Shown: in pieces, positions 24,991 through 37,320 of the stretch | Layout: every line of letters begins with the position of its first letter | Numbering within the stretch: position 1 is the first letter of the stretch | Source: Isoetes taiwanensis | Lineage: Eukaryota > Streptophyta > Lycopodiopsida > Isoetales > Isoetaceae | Assembly (NCBI GenBank): GCA_021234155.1 | Contig: JAJEKV010000014.1 | Coordinates: forward strand, 7,023,563 to 7,087,562 | Reading direction: 5' to 3' | Length of the DNA: 64,000 bases | Notes under the pieces: generated by a model | Seen by the model: only the letters and a program-made list of their open reading frames with translations | The model's database searches: none | What the model was told of the DNA's origin: nothing | Position numbers and translations under genes: made by a program

Positions 24991-27788
24991 CTAATGGGAT
25001 CTGCTAGCCCTTTTGGTTTTTTGTCGAGTATTGGCTGCAGGCGTGTTTTGGATTTGGCCAAGAATGCTTTTTCCTTTATTCTTCCTATTTCTTTTGGAAG
25101 ATTGATTTGTTGGGTGGTCAATAGTATGACTGTTTTGATGATCAAGCAGATAGATGTCTCCATCCCATAGATTATCATTGTTTGGAAAATGAGTGTCAGG
25201 GGCATTTTCTTTGTCAGAGTGAGGTTCAGCAGAATTATCACCTGTAGCTATAGTGTCAGAGTGAGAGCACTGCCAGAATTTAGATTTGCAGCATTCATGA
25301 ACTACTTTCTCAGATAAAGATGAATCAGTGAAGTTTATGGGGGAACTTACATTATTATCTACATTATTATCCACATTAGAGCAGTTAAGTAACAAATTAT
25401 CTGCAACTTTTAAAATGGAAAGATCTTGCCTGGTATTAGCTTGTGACTCTGAAGATCTCATTTGTTGCAGGGAGGTGTTCCCATTTGTTGCCTCTGTAAG
25501 GTGCTTATCACATGCTGTTACTGTTACTATTGTGTGCTCAAGTTCTATATGCAGCAAATTATGCTCCCAACTGTTTGAGATATTTCTAATCTGTTCATCC
25601 CTATCCTTTGTGTCCACTGACAACTGTTCTGGCAGTACCTCAGTGGCTGTCATTAATTCCTTCAATTGCTGAGCTATCATTGGGGAAATGGATGCATTTT
25701 TAGCAGGGGGCAAGGGTAATTCAGTAGTTTCCGTGAGGTCAGCATGTAAGAGGGGGGAAGCAAGTATATTTTCAAAAGGTAGTGCAATGTTTTGGATGGG
25801 ATGGGTGATGATGGATGTATATGTAGGTGTGTTTTCAGGTGGAGAGTGATATGAGATTGGCTCAATGGGACCAATACAGTTTTCATCTGCAGTTTTTTCA
25901 TCATCAGGATCATCTGGCATATCTGCAAGAATGGCATAGGAGTTTGATACTTTTAGTGTATCAATTGGATCATCATAATCTTCAGAGGGTTCAGATTCAT
26001 GAAGGTCTAAGATATTTTGGTGTTGTGGAACCTTGACTGGGGCTGGAAGAATCACAGTTGTTGATGATGTAACCTGGTTGCCTTTTTCTTTGTCCTTTTC
26101 TTTGGGATGTGTACCTTTTTCATTAAGTAATGAAACCCCACTCAATTCATGTGAGGATTTGCTTCTCCCAGAAAATGTCATATTGGAAGAATCTATTGTT
26201 CCAACTTGGGCATCAGCAAATCCTTTGATTGGTAATGATTGTTGACTGGTAGATTGCCTGGAATCTTTCATAATGTTCGATAGAGTCTTATGCAAGTCAA
26301 CTTTTGGAGGCAAAACTGAGATTTTACCTTTCCCTTTTAGCATATACCTGTTGTGCTCAATGTTTGCTTTATATAGTTTAGCCATCTCAGTATTCTGTTT
26401 TGTTGCCAGAATAGGCTTATCTTGACAAACTGATGGTTGATCTTCCTTGATGAAGACCCCTTTGTTTAGCACCTTGATCTTCATTTGCTTGTCTGATTGT
26501 TATAGTAGATATCTGAGAGCTGTTAATGTGATCAGTTTTTTTCTGTGTCAAGGTCCTGGCATCTCTGTGTTTTTGGATTCTTTTTGTACTGCCATTAACT
26601 TTGTTCCATCCATTTTGGTGCCAATGAGTATTATGATCTGGCTTATTCATGCCCATTGCTGCATAATGAATGGATCCCAATCTGTTTGGGAATGTTAAGG
26701 TGGCTGCTTGAGATGGCCTAGCATCACCATTCCCCTTCTCTGGAATTTCATATGTTTCTGCTTCCTTCTGTGGCAGTATGCATTGACTCCCTACTTTGTG
26801 TCTCAAGTTACATGTCTGGCAAAGATTTGGTAATCCAATCCATCTAAGTTGAAGGATAGAGGTTTTCTCAAAAAAATCTATGAAGGATATGGTAGTGGGA
26901 ATGGGTTTGGTGATATCAATCTGGATGAAACATTTTGGAGGATAATATGTGGAGTATTCAGTGGTTAAATAGGTACCAATGGAGCTAAAGATAGACTTGA
27001 AGCAGTCTTCATTCCAATATATGGGACTGAGCTCACTCATGGAGACAGAAGCTATGTGTAGCTTTTTGAATTCATTTAAAGGTAAGGTGGCATTCCATTT
27101 TAAAAAGGATATTTGGGAGGTTTCACAAGTTGTGAGGCCAAGCTTAAGCAAGAAATTTGCAGTCCTGGGGCAACCACATTCCACGAGAATGTATGGGTGA
27201 CTTAGCCAGTAGATAGAGTTTATGACAATGCCTTTGTGAAGCCTTAGGAGGTGGTCCCAAAGTTTTTCTATTTTTATACCAAGAGAATCAACTTTGGCAA
27301 CGGCAATGAAGTGATAATGAATCAATTTTTGAGGCAATCAATGGAGAGTTTAAGTGAATACCTCTGAAAAGCTCAATATTTGTAGGGGCTCTTGATTGTT
27401 GTATCTCAAAGTCCACAGCCAATTGCTCGTCTGAAATGATTGGTTGGGTTGGTCTTGGAAAGAGAGGAAGTGGTACTCCAGAAGGATCCAATCTTGGCAA
27501 AGTGAGAGTTCCCCTTGGATCCAAAGCAAGTGTATCCCAATTAGGAGCATATGGGCTGAAGTGATTCATATCTTTTAACAAAGGATCCGGGTTAGCAAAA
27601 TCACCAAATTTGATAAATTTTGATGGATCAAGGTGTGTGAGAAGAGAGTCCCTTTGGGCAGCCGGAAAGAGCATAAAACTATGAAGAAATGAGAGGGAAT
27701 TTGAATATAGGGCTGACGGGTATTGCAAATCTTTTTTGTATTTTTGGGAAAAGTACGCCATTAATGCTGAATAGTAAAAAAAAAGCAA
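24991..27788 (-). pseudogene. L1 ORF1: gag-like RNA-binding protein
   Basis: ORF1 of plant L1 elements packages element RNA. The first part (27788-27288) contains an N-terminal region and VDFEIQQSRAPTNIELF. A one-base frameshift near 27330 leads to the second part (27337-26417), with an RRM-like/DUF4283-like stretch (WLSHPYILVECG) and a CCHC-type zinc knuckle (CQTCNLRHKVGSQC) near 26800. A second frameshift near 26450 leads to a long acidic, low-complexity linker (26484-24991) that ends in a basic tail (NTRQKTKRASRSH). The order gag, knuckle, linker is typical of plant L1. Confidence 0.8.
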
Positions 27789-28429
27789 ACAGAGGCAAGA
27801 GCAGAGGAATGAAAAAGTAGAAAAAGTAGGAATGAAGGCAAATTGGAGAAGAGATCTATCTAAAAACTAGGAGGGATTGGAGAACCAAATTTTACCAGAG
27901 AGTCCCGAGAAATTTTAAAAGTATGAGTAATCATTCTGAGAAAATCTTGACTGAGATTTTCCTTTCTGACCATCCACAAAATACCTGAAAGATTGCTGTT
28001 GCCGAAATGTTCTTGTTGCCTGTGAATTCTAGCACCCACGCTTCGACAATTTCGGCTTCAAATTCTTCTGAGGATGGAGTAAATGAGTATTCAGGGCTAA
28101 ACAGAGAGTCTGGAAAGAATTGCTTGAGAAGAAAACTATCCCGAGCTCTCTGGAGGATGGTCCGTAGAGGAAACCACAAGTAATTCTTTGATCCTGCTTC
28201 AGAATAGTGAAAAATTTAGTATCCATTCATAGAAAAATTGACGAGGAGATCGAATTTTGCAAGGCCTCTACAAGCCCTGCAAGCTTTGGCAAGTAATTCG
28301 AATCAGAAGGGAAATTTTCTTAGAGAAAGGATCAAGAACGAGTTTGAATCGAAAAAGACAAGGAATTCAAGAAAATTGGCGCTCGGTGATGACGTGTCCA
28401 TTCCGTAACTGCCTTCACTCTAGACATGT

Positions 28430-28442
28430 TTTTCTTCTCTTT
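28430..28442. repeat. L1 target-site duplication, right copy
   Basis: TTTTCTTCTCTTT at the 5' end of the L1, matching 20270-20282. It runs directly into the duplicated PRP8 sequence (TTGTGTTGAG), so the L1 landed exactly at the edge of that duplication. Confidence 0.7.
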
Positions 28443-29221
28443 GTGTTGAGCTGCTGCCATTTCCTTGCTTTCTCAAGCCTGGCTTCAGCTTCAGAAATCG
28501 GAGCAGGCATCATCTTTGTAACAATGACCTAATTCAAGAACCTCGGATAAACCCTTCGAAAAAAAAAAAAAAAAAAAAAACTACACGGGATGCTTACCCT
28601 GCAACTGTTGCCTTTAAGCTTCTAGAAATGCCGGAAAGGAAAAATGCTTTTGGTACCTGTTGGTCGCTACCTGTTGATCGCTGCCTTCCTATGTATAGTA
28701 TGATAAAGGCCTTGCCCTTTTTTAACCATTCCCTTTTTCAAAGGTTCGGGGCGACGCAGATTGATCTTTTCTATTCTAATCTTGGTAATTTTTCTCCTTT
28801 TGCTTTATCTCTTCGCCAATCTCGGTTTTCCAGATTCTGAAACCCTTGTGTTTGGCTTGGAAATTGGTGGAAGCAGTCATAGGAACAACAGAAAGGAAAA
28901 GATATGTGGGAAACAGTAGGAAATCCAAGAGCAGACGAATGGAATATGCAGAGCAATAACAAGAAATAAGTGGGATGAATGAATAAAGAGGCAATTGAAA
29001 AAATCTAATGAGAAAAAGGAGTTAAAGGAACAAAACTCGAGATGAAACAAGACAAGAAGAATCGAAACATTTATAAAAAATAGATTGAACTGAGCAGAGA
29101 AGCTATAGGACCAACAATGGGATAATGAGTCAGACCATCACAACTGAATATCACAACAACGAAGTGGAACAACGAAGTGGATATGAGAATACAAATGCCA
29201 GTAAGACCAACCACGCCAATG

Positions 29222-29400
29222 GAATAGAATAGATTTTTTATCGTCCAGGAATAGAATAGAATAGAATAGAATAGAATAGAATAGAATAGAATAGAATAGA
29301 ATAGAATAGAATAGAATAGAATAGAATAGAATAGATTTTTTATCGTCCACGGAGACCGATTGACCTATGGGACCCAAACAAAAAGAGAGCAGCAAGCGTA
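29222..29400 (-). mobile_element. severely truncated LINE 3' tail with (AATAG)n
   Basis: In minus orientation this reads GGTCTCCGTGGACGATAAAAA followed by repeated ATTCT, matching the 3' end of the LINE at 35560-37460 (GGTCTCCGTGGACGTTAAAA then ATTCT repeats). It interrupts sequence that is continuous in the paralogous copy near 11760. It is thus a very short 5'-truncated insertion with an expanded tail. Confidence 0.85.
29248..29333. repeat. (AATAG)n pentanucleotide microsatellite
   Basis: About 17 near-perfect units of AATAG between two TTTTTTATCGTCCA blocks. It arose as the tail of a LINE insertion and was probably expanded by slippage. Confidence 0.95.
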
Positions 29401-29579
29401 TTACTGTCAACAAAGTGAAAAGTGATCAATGAGATTAGGGAAGCAACGAAAAAAGGAACCAACATGGAGTAGAGCAATTGGACAAAAAAGAAACCACCTG
29501 AAATAGAGAAAGAGAAAATGACACCACTTGAAGACTATCATAATCGAATCATATTATCTAGTCTAGAAATACAAGAAAT

Positions 29580-32500
29580 TTATCGCGGCGGCCTTGTCTT
29601 TTCCTAAGTCTATTATAGGGGAGTTTGTGTCAAGTTGAAACTGGTGTGAAAATAATTCTCATCTCAAACCATAATGCTTTGCCTTCATATTGAAGAAAAT
29701 AGTGTAATTTTGAGCATCTCAAAATGGGGTTCAAAAACTGAGATTCACATTGCGAGCATCGAGTTAGACAATGCTACTTTATGTTGTGTTTAAGAATAAC
29801 ATTTAAATAAACCCTTATTAACTAAAGGGAAATGCCATTTCGATGTTGAAGTTGTTGATTGGTTGATAATCTAAAGGCTTATATTCAAAGCCCTTTTGAT
29901 CACCAATTGTGTAAGATCAAGGGCTACTTTTTGAGAATGATCAATTCCTTCACTAAATTGCATTACGAAGATGTTGCTCAATGCCATTTTTTATGGTTTT
30001 GCATTGCTGGAGTTCCAGACGTTTGGGGTATTTTTGCATTTTTTACATTGGTCAATCTAAAATCAATCTAAAAGCCCCATCACCTCACTTGTTTATTGGG
30101 TCAAATTAATCAATTTACGGTGAAATGCCATATTCATGGTTTAGCATTTAGATGTTAAAAAAACAATAGACACTTTAACAGGTGTTGTTTTAAAAGGATA
30201 ATACAATTGGTTTCTAACAAAACAAAGAGGGCGGAAAAGGACAGACGTCGCAGTCTCCAGCATACAACTAGCATGCAACTTTATCAAACAACTATGAGTT
30301 ACTATGTAATTTTAAAATTCCAAAGACTAGTTTGTGCATGGCTTAATTCATGTGCTAAAATACCACCATCATGTTCATGCATATAAAATATGTGAGCGCT
30401 TCTCATTTTTGTGCAATTGCATGTTCAACTAGATTCATGTGTTTTACCTCGAAATGATCCCTTGGTTAGGCATTTATTTACAGAACTTATTCTCAATAAT
30501 ATTCTATGTGTAACAACATAGGAAATAGCAATTTCAAGTTCACAATTATTCTACTGTCTCAAGTTTCCACTATTGCACCGCTTTACCTCAATTTTATGGT
30601 AGAGCCTTTCACTTACCTGTGTCTTTTGCTTCATACCATATACGTGCCTACAAATAATAAGGGGACTTCTACTTTAGTATTTACTTTCTAGATCTTAGTG
30701 ATTGCTTAATGTAGATCTTATTAGTACTTCTCATTATAATCTGTATGCTTATTATAAGTTGCCTGTTCTAATTTGTTAAGACCATTATTTCATTCCCATA
30801 ACCTCACGCCTCTCAGCTCATTTTTTTTATTGTGTATCAATCCACAACTACTGCAATTTACATTTGCTACAGAAATGCACAACTAATAAACACTATTCTG
30901 ACAAAAATATAACTACCATAAGCTTCACCCCAGTAAAATGTGAAGAACATACTTGAAGCTTGGTGGTAGCAGGAACACAGAGATATGGAATAGAAACATG
31001 GCGCGAACAAAGACGTGTTTTAAAAGAATGACGTGGCAATCTTGGGCTGTGTGCTTGAATCCCCCGCAAAAACCAGAAACGGGAATCTCATCGTCCGGAG
31101 GTGTGATTCCAAACATTGGCAATGATATTTGTAATATTTTGTAGAATGTCCACTGTAGCATTGGCATGTACTTAAACGTCGGTGCTACAGCGGACAAATG
31201 CAGTGAGTGTAACATGACAGTGTCAGAGTTGATGTACAATATACACCTGTATTTGGAATGTGCATTTGGGCTAATAAAATCCTGCGCTAGCATGTTACAG
31301 TGAAAGATTGGAGCAAACGTGAAAGATTTATCTTGGGGTTTTCATGTTTGGCCAAAAACTTTTAAAAAAAAATGTTAACTTGATTTCCTAAGTTTCGGGA
31401 GTTTTATTTGCCAGTTGCGAACATTTCTTTGGCTCGAAACCTATGATGTTGGACCCACTATTAACGTCGAACCTGTTAATGCAATGCCTACTTAGTAATG
31501 GATTTGCGTCTATTCGCAGCGATGCAATAACTATAACAAATGAAACTCCATGCACACCATGTGAAGGTAAAGGGAGGCCTTAGTTTATGCCATTAGCGGC
31601 GTGTTGGGACACAGAATAATTTTGTACATGAAATGGAGTGGTTAATGTACCGAACATCATCAATCCATTATTTATTTGGCAAAATAATGGAGAATTGCTA
31701 TTCCACCTTTTCAATTGGATGCTCATTGACTCAGGTTTAAAGTTGGTAGTGTGCTTCTCACGCTGTCTAACGAGAGCTCTTTTCCTATGTCTTTGTTGCC
31801 TCTTCAATTAATTTCATACCAACAGGCATTTTTGCATGAGCCATAGGTAACATTTAGGCCAAATGAAATTTCGTCTGCCAAAACCTATCACTTATGTCAG
31901 ATGCAAAAAAGAAGGGGGCAACAGAATCGGAACATGGGTGCATGGTCTGATTGATGCAGGCAGCTCAACCGGCACCGCTGTTGAGGATATTCAAAGCGGT
32001 GAAGATTGGCAGATAGCGTGAAAAAACCCATATTGTTTGAGACAGACAGATCACTTGAATGTGTTTCAGATTGCAGAAAAACAGCAGCAATTGAGCTGAA
32101 AACTGACAAATTGCAAGGGAGAATCAATACTGCGAAGCAATTCTGGAGCAAATCCGATTTGCTGAAGGTTAATGTCGGTGCAGAAATTTGCTGTTATCCT
32201 GCTTACCTCACGGCTTTGTGACAGTTTTAAAAGCCGGAGTTTGTGCCGGAACGATTTTAGGGAAGCAAAGCGGTATGCATTTTGTATTTGGCCCCAATTC
32301 GAGCAGACAGAAGGATTCGTCCCCGTAGAATCGTCAATAGTGCCCTGCAATCTGCAGATTGGCTGATGAGCTTCCTGTGACAAAAGATTGGCACCATATA
32401 TTCCACTGATGCCAGCGCCAAATTTGGGATAAATTCATCTTTCCTGCATATGAATTCAAACCTACAGGTAGACTTCAAATATGATCTTGCCACTGCAGAG

Positions 32501-33150
32501 GCCACTGATGTGCAAGGAGACCTCTATTTTGCTAATGGCATAGTTCTTAAAGCAAAGCAAGACTTTTTGGTCGTTTGATATTTACCTGCTCAGGCCATCT
32601 CTGGCAGCGTAGAGAAAACAGGCAACTGCAGCTATGGCGAAATCCTATGATCAGAAAGGGGCGGACATGGCGCCAGAAGCTCTTCCCTTGCGAGCGGTGC
32701 AATTTTCCAAAACTAAACCACCAAATTTAGTCTCTGCAAGTGGCGCTTCCCTCCGCTCAATCTAGGACAAACCTGGATTCGCCATAGCCAGACCTCCCTT
32801 CACGGATGAACTCAGAAATATTGAAGACTTTGCTTCCAAGCAAATAATCATTGGAATGGCGCAGAGGAAGTGGAGATCAGAGCATTCGACATTCGACGGA
32901 GCGGATTCATTCAAAGCAGATAAAAACAAAAACGTGGCATCCCTGGGTTTTTTTTTTAGCAGGGTTGCCTAACCCCCCCTGCCCACTTTCCTGCAATTCT
33001 AGCTCTGCCACGTGGCTTGCCACGTCAGCTCAAAACATGTTGAGCCGTCGGATTCTGTAATTTCCAATCCTAGGGCCAGGAAAATTAGAAAATCCAAGTA
33101 ATTCGACCTGACCTGTTGCTGCGAGACTTGCTTCGTCTCGGTTTTCCTTC
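29580..33150. other. unassigned spacer
   Basis: No recognisable gene. Short frames such as 30925-31293 (-) and 32006-32221 (+) match nothing I know. The 31900-32900 part is less AT-rich, with balanced codon-like texture, and could be a decayed gene, but I cannot name it. Confidence 0.35.
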
Positions 33151-33156
33151 GTGGCC

Positions 33157-33369
33157 ATGGCCTTATATACCGGGCTTGTTTCCGACTTCACCTTCGTTCT
33201 ATTCTCCGCATTCTCTGTTTCCTTCTATTTTTTGAGCTTCTGGAAATTCTCCTCACTCTGGCATCCACTCGGGCGATTGATCCAGCCATATTTATATTTA
33301 ATTGACCATTCTTGGCAAAGGCAACTACTCTGGCCTGGAGAATTTTGTGTCTGGAGTATTTGCCCCTGA
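33157..33369 (+). CDS. hypothetical small protein with one hydrophobic segment
   Basis: I do not recognise this gene. A start in good context (GCCATGG) at 33157 opens a frame of 70 codons, beginning MALYTGLVSDFTFVLFSAFS. The first 30 residues form one likely membrane segment or signal anchor, followed by WKFSSLWHPLGRL. Just upstream are a CACGTG box (about 33009) and GCCACGTCAGC, elements common in plant promoters. It might be the first exon of a larger gene or chance. Support is weak. Confidence 0.2.
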   Translation: MALYTGLVSDFTFVLFSAFSVSFYFLSFWKFSSLWHPLGRLIQPYLYLIDHSWQRQLLWPGEFCVWSICP

Positions 33370-34477
33370 TTGTCGCCATAGCCTTGCACTAGTAGGTAAT
33401 TTGGTACATGGATTCGATTGTAAACGGATCTGGATTTTGTAGCAAGCGCAAAAATCCTGTGGATGGTCCTAATTGTCAGAGGTGCCATAGCTGGGCTTAT
33501 TTCAGTTTCCAAATGATGGCATTTGGTTGGCAGAGTGCTTATCTCTGCAAAATTATGCAGTTGCAGGGAATGGCTATATCTAGAGATCTTGCTTACCGGT
33601 TGATGTATCATGTATGAGTGGCACAAATGAACAAGATATCCTAACTATAGCCATATTGTATATCATTAGAAACCTTAGATGCTAGGCTTTCTCATGATAT
33701 CCTCTCCTACCCCATCTGATGGGCCTAGCTCAAGCAATTCCGTTTTGAATGAAAGGGGGGTCTTTGCATCCAATTGTTGACATAATGTTCCATCATTGGT
33801 GCACTTGTGTACCTTGAATGGAGGTCATAAGGACTATTTGTTGACCCCGTGTTCTATTAATGCCGCACTAACCTACCATTGATGGTGCCACATATTTCTA
33901 GCCTAACCATTAGGGACTCCATATTTGCCACGTTATTCATGCAAAACAAAGCATCTATCCTTTGGGCTGTTGGATGCTAATTTCATTGGGCCCTCATAAA
34001 AAACAATGGATGATATCTATCCTTTGACCTATTTGGATGCTAATTTTATTGGGCCTTAACAAGAACATTCACTTGGACCGTTACTTTTAGGAGGCAGCTT
34101 TATTTAAGCTAGATAGCGACCTCTTATAATGAATCAATTAAACAGGACAACCATTTACTCCAAATGAATCAATTATATTTGGCAATTTGCAATGAAAATC
34201 TGAAAATCAATTAAAAAAGGCAATGAATGAGAAAGAACAGATAATTGCAATGAAAATGTGAAAATCAATAAAACAGGGCAATGGATGAAAAGAATGGATG
34301 ACTTTTTGGATTGTTCAACCCATATGCCGCACAGAATTTCACCTTTTGGATTAGTGTTTATTCTGGATGAATTGCAATGGTGAATGCAATCTGAAAACAG
34401 GGCAATTTTATTACAACAATTAATCCGAATCCAATCTGGGTGGGCTCTTCCTGTATTAAACATGAATGAAAACAACG

Positions 34478-34561
34478 GAATCAAAACACTAGCTTCATCT
34501 CTTCGCTCCTGTATCTGCCAACTTTGAATCAAAACACTAGCTTCATCTCTTCGCTCCTATA
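34478..34561. repeat. short direct repeat, 36 bp
   Basis: GAATCAAAACACTAGCTTCA and the following bases to CGCTCCT occur at 34478 and again at about 34526, period 48. It is probably a local slippage or repair duplication. Confidence 0.9.
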
Positions 34562-35368
34562 TCTTCCATAGATGTCGTCTTTGCTACAAATATCATGGTA
34601 TCTTTGCTACAAACATCATGTATCTTTGCTTCCTTATTATCCCAATGGTATTGCACATTAAAACCATGTGCTGAGTTGCTTATGAAATGAAAACTGTGCA
34701 TGAAAACAGTTCTATAGAATGAAATTAATATGCAGACTCACTGTAGAATGCACTTTTTGCCTGACTGCAACGCATCATCAAATACCTGTGAAAATTTACT
34801 AACTGATCCTACTACTCATACAGTAAATAAAGCTCATAGGGAGAATCATTTTATCAAATGATAATACTTGCAAAATTAAGATTGAAGCTGAACAAAAATA
34901 CCAGTGAATTATACTGAATTTGAATGATAAAATTCGACGCTAGTATTCAAGCTTTAAAAGCAACATTTGCTTGAGTAGATCACATGCAAAAAGAAATGTT
35001 TACTTTGATATTTCAGAAACACTAAAACAGATTATATGCCAAGTTTGATGAGCCACTAGTAGAAAGCCAGCTCGTATTCTTCACCAGACTGATTAGCATA
35101 TTGTCATAGGCCTGCACATCAATATTTAATCCAAAGCTTTTTTTAGTAAGAAAAAACATAAACTCAACAAAACGTCAAAACCAACTTTAAACTCTTTAAC
35201 ACAATAGCAAAAAGGGTAGCAGCAGGGACCTTTTTTTTCTTTTTTGCTCAATGGTTGGAATCATTTTCCCAAAAGCCTTGCAAATTCCATTGTCTTATTT
35301 GTGATGTACAGTCTTGTAGTCTTGTTGCTGTCGGCCTCATGACACATTCACACCCTTCTGCAAGTATG

Positions 35369-35437
35369 AATCATACTTGTTTATAGCTATGCATCCATGC
35401 TTGTTTAATCATACTTGTTTATAGCTATGCATCCATG
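35369..35437. repeat. short direct repeat, 31 bp
   Basis: AATCATACTTGTTTATAGCT and the following bases to CATCCATG occur at 35369 and 35407, period 38. No function is apparent. Confidence 0.9.
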
Positions 35438-35579
35438 ATGATCTTATAAAAGCAGATAAATGTTAATCCTTATGAATTCAACTAGAAAACCTTTACCTAG
35501 TCTACTTTAATGCTTATCAAGCCAATAGATAGTCTCCAATGCATTTATAACTTGTCTTCATCACTACTCTTTTAAATCA

Positions 35580-37129
35580 AGCTTTGCAAGAAGGCTTGTC
35601 AGAAACTTAGGCTATCAGTAAGGTCGTACCAATTTACAAAGCAGGTGATAAGCATGACCCTTCTAATTATCGCATGATCATGGTAAGTTCCATATTTTCA
35701 AAGCTCTTAGCCAGTCTTACTGAGAAGCAGTTGACATCATGGGCAGAACATACTGGTGTACGTGCTGTAGGACAGGCAGGCTTTCGTCCATGCCATTCTA
35801 CCATAGACCATATTTTCACATTGCGCATGCTTATTGAACATAGTCGAAGTTTGAAACAAGACCTCTATATATGCTTTGTGGATTTTACTTCTGCTTTTGA
35901 TACAGTACCACGCGAGCTTCTTTGGCAGCGCTTGCAGGCACTTGGGGTTCCACAAGATCTTCAAAATGCAGTTTATCGGCTCTATGAAAGGGTTTTTGCT
36001 AAATTTCCAGCATCAGGTACTCCAATCACTAGCAATATTGGAGTTCGTCAGGGTTGCCCTTTATCTCCTACACTCTTTGGCTTGTACATTGATCAATTGG
36101 AAGAATGGCTTGATAATCATGGCGGCGGAGGTCCACATTTAGCACACTATATCATTAGGCAACTTATGTATGCTGATGGCACATACCGCTGCTAGTATGC
36201 AGCAACATTTACATGCTCTGCACGGTTTCTGTGAGAACACAGGTCTGCGTGTTAATCTGCAAAAGACCAAGCTTTTGGTAGTTCAATCTTCTCGTCACAC
36301 TGTTCCCCCTATGCACTATGATAGCCGCGAAGTTGAAGTTGTGGATAGCTACAAGTATCTTGGTGTAGAATTCTGTACGAACACACTTTGGGAACAGTGT
36401 ATTACCAAGCGGGTGGCTGCTGGATGGAGAGCACTCTATGCAATAAGATAAGATAAGATGAATTTTTACGTCCACTGGAACCCAACGGGTTATGGGACGG
36501 CACATGCAAGGGCAACAGCCCATCTAAAACCTGGGGACTAGGCCCCGTCACCAAACACAAGAACCAAATATTAAAAGACTACCAAGAAGAAGATAATGCT
36601 AATGCTAGAGGTAATTTTGTGCTTCTAAAATTATCTAGACATAGCACAAATTCATGATTGGCCACGGAAAGCCCACTTGTTTCGGGCTTTAGTAGAGCCT
36701 GTTTTACTGTATGGTTCTGAAGTGTGGGGGCCTGCCATTAGTGCTAGTGCTTGGGAGAGCTTGGAGCGGGTGCAAAAGTCCTTTCTCACTTACAGTCTTG
36801 GAGTTAAAACAACGGTGCCCTATGCTATTCTTTTACAAGAGACGGGTTTTTGGCCTCTTCAACATTCTGCCATGAAGCGCCATCTCCACTATATCTGCAA
36901 GGTGCACCACATGGATGATGTTAGGTATCCTGTTATTGCACTTGCCATGGCTGAATCTCCTCAGCGTTTGAAACGATGTTGGAAAGAGCATTGCACTACA
37001 TGGTTTGCCCGTTGGGCTGTGCAACCAGAGCACTGCCTGATGCTTGCCAGTTCTGATCCTGAGCTTTTGCAACAATATCTTAATGTACAATATCCTGAGC
37101 TTGTGAAGATGAAAGCCATACTCTTCTGA
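35580..37129 (+). pseudogene. reverse transcriptase of L2-like LINE, broken
   Basis: Reverse transcriptase with VPIYKAGDKHDPSNYR near 35625, QAGFRPCHSTIDHIF, motif A CFVDFTSAFDTVPREL near 35875 and VRQGCPLSPTLFGLYIDQ near 36045. The catalytic loop reads LMYAD and then jumps out of frame. About 11 bases that should encode the second Asp and neighbouring residues are missing between GAT and CTGATG, so catalysis is lost. Reading resumes at 36170 (LMAHTAASMQQHLHALHGF), with the thumb (KTKLLVV, YKYLGVEF) to 36444. A nested insertion follows, then the C-terminal part (FRALVEPVLLYGSEVWGP) from 36677 to the stop at 37129. An in-frame TAG also interrupts the start near 35610. Confidence 0.88.
36445..36660 (-). 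mobile_element. nested LINE 3' tail
   Basis: In minus orientation the sequence ends GGTTCCAGTGGACGTAAAAA followed by TTATC repeats. This parallels the GGTCTCCGTGGACGTTAAAA plus ATTCT tail of the host element. It separates RT codons for GWRALYAIR from those for FRALVEPVLL. It belongs to a related subfamily with a different tail unit. Confidence 0.75.
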
Positions 37130-37320
37130 GTTGCCCTGCTTTTGAGATAGTCCGGAATCATTTTTCGACCTTAGCATTCCATTCCACGCTTCCACAACTT
37201 CTCAGCGCACCATCTGTGCATGACTTGGCATTATACATACTTGAGGTTCTAGATAAACGTCTGCAATTACTGAGCCCTCAGTAGTCATTATCTAAGCTTG
37301 TCTAGTATCATCATTACTGC

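Larger units (their letters stand above)
20283..28429 (-). mobile_element. L1-type LINE, apparently full length
   Basis: An 8.1-kb non-LTR retrotransposon in minus orientation. It has about 640 bp of 5' leader, ORF1 (27788-24991), ORF2 (24956 to about 20900), a 3' untranslated part and a poly(A) tail seen as a T-run at about 20281-20304. It is bounded by a 13-bp target duplication. It inserted at the junction between unassigned DNA and the duplicated PRP8 5' end at 28437. Both ORFs carry several frameshifts, so the copy is no longer autonomous, but its complete structure suggests a fairly recent arrival. Confidence 0.88.
28437..29575. repeat. segmental duplication, copy 2: truncated PRP8 5' end plus upstream region
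   Basis: This copies the first ~80 bases of PRP8 and its upstream DNA (compare 10584-11925). The PRP8 part spans about 28437-28523 on the minus strand, from the codons for NTKRYG backward to the start. It lacks the hairpin insertion of copy 1 and has gained a LINE tail at 29222-29400. It also has about 45 bp near 28805-28850 that copy 1 lacks. The coding remnant stops at the L1 junction, so it cannot produce PRP8. Its promoter region may still be active. Confidence 0.9.
33620..35560. other. unassigned spacer with short direct repeats
   Basis: No gene is supported. Besides two short duplications listed separately, a GCAATGAAAATCTGAAAATC block recurs in altered form 60 bases later (34188 and 34249). 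The rest is AT-rich. Confidence 0.4.

Noticed and set aside
29248-29333. Regular short repeats resembling an array
   Set aside because: The unit is five bases with no spacers, so it is a microsatellite from a LINE tail and not a CRISPR.
30925-31293. Minus-strand frame of 122 codons
   Set aside because: No start context, no recognisable domain and no exon partners; probably chance.
32006-32221. Plus-strand frame of 71 codons
   Set aside because: It has reasonable residue mix but no family, no clear splice signals and frames on the other strand of similar length.
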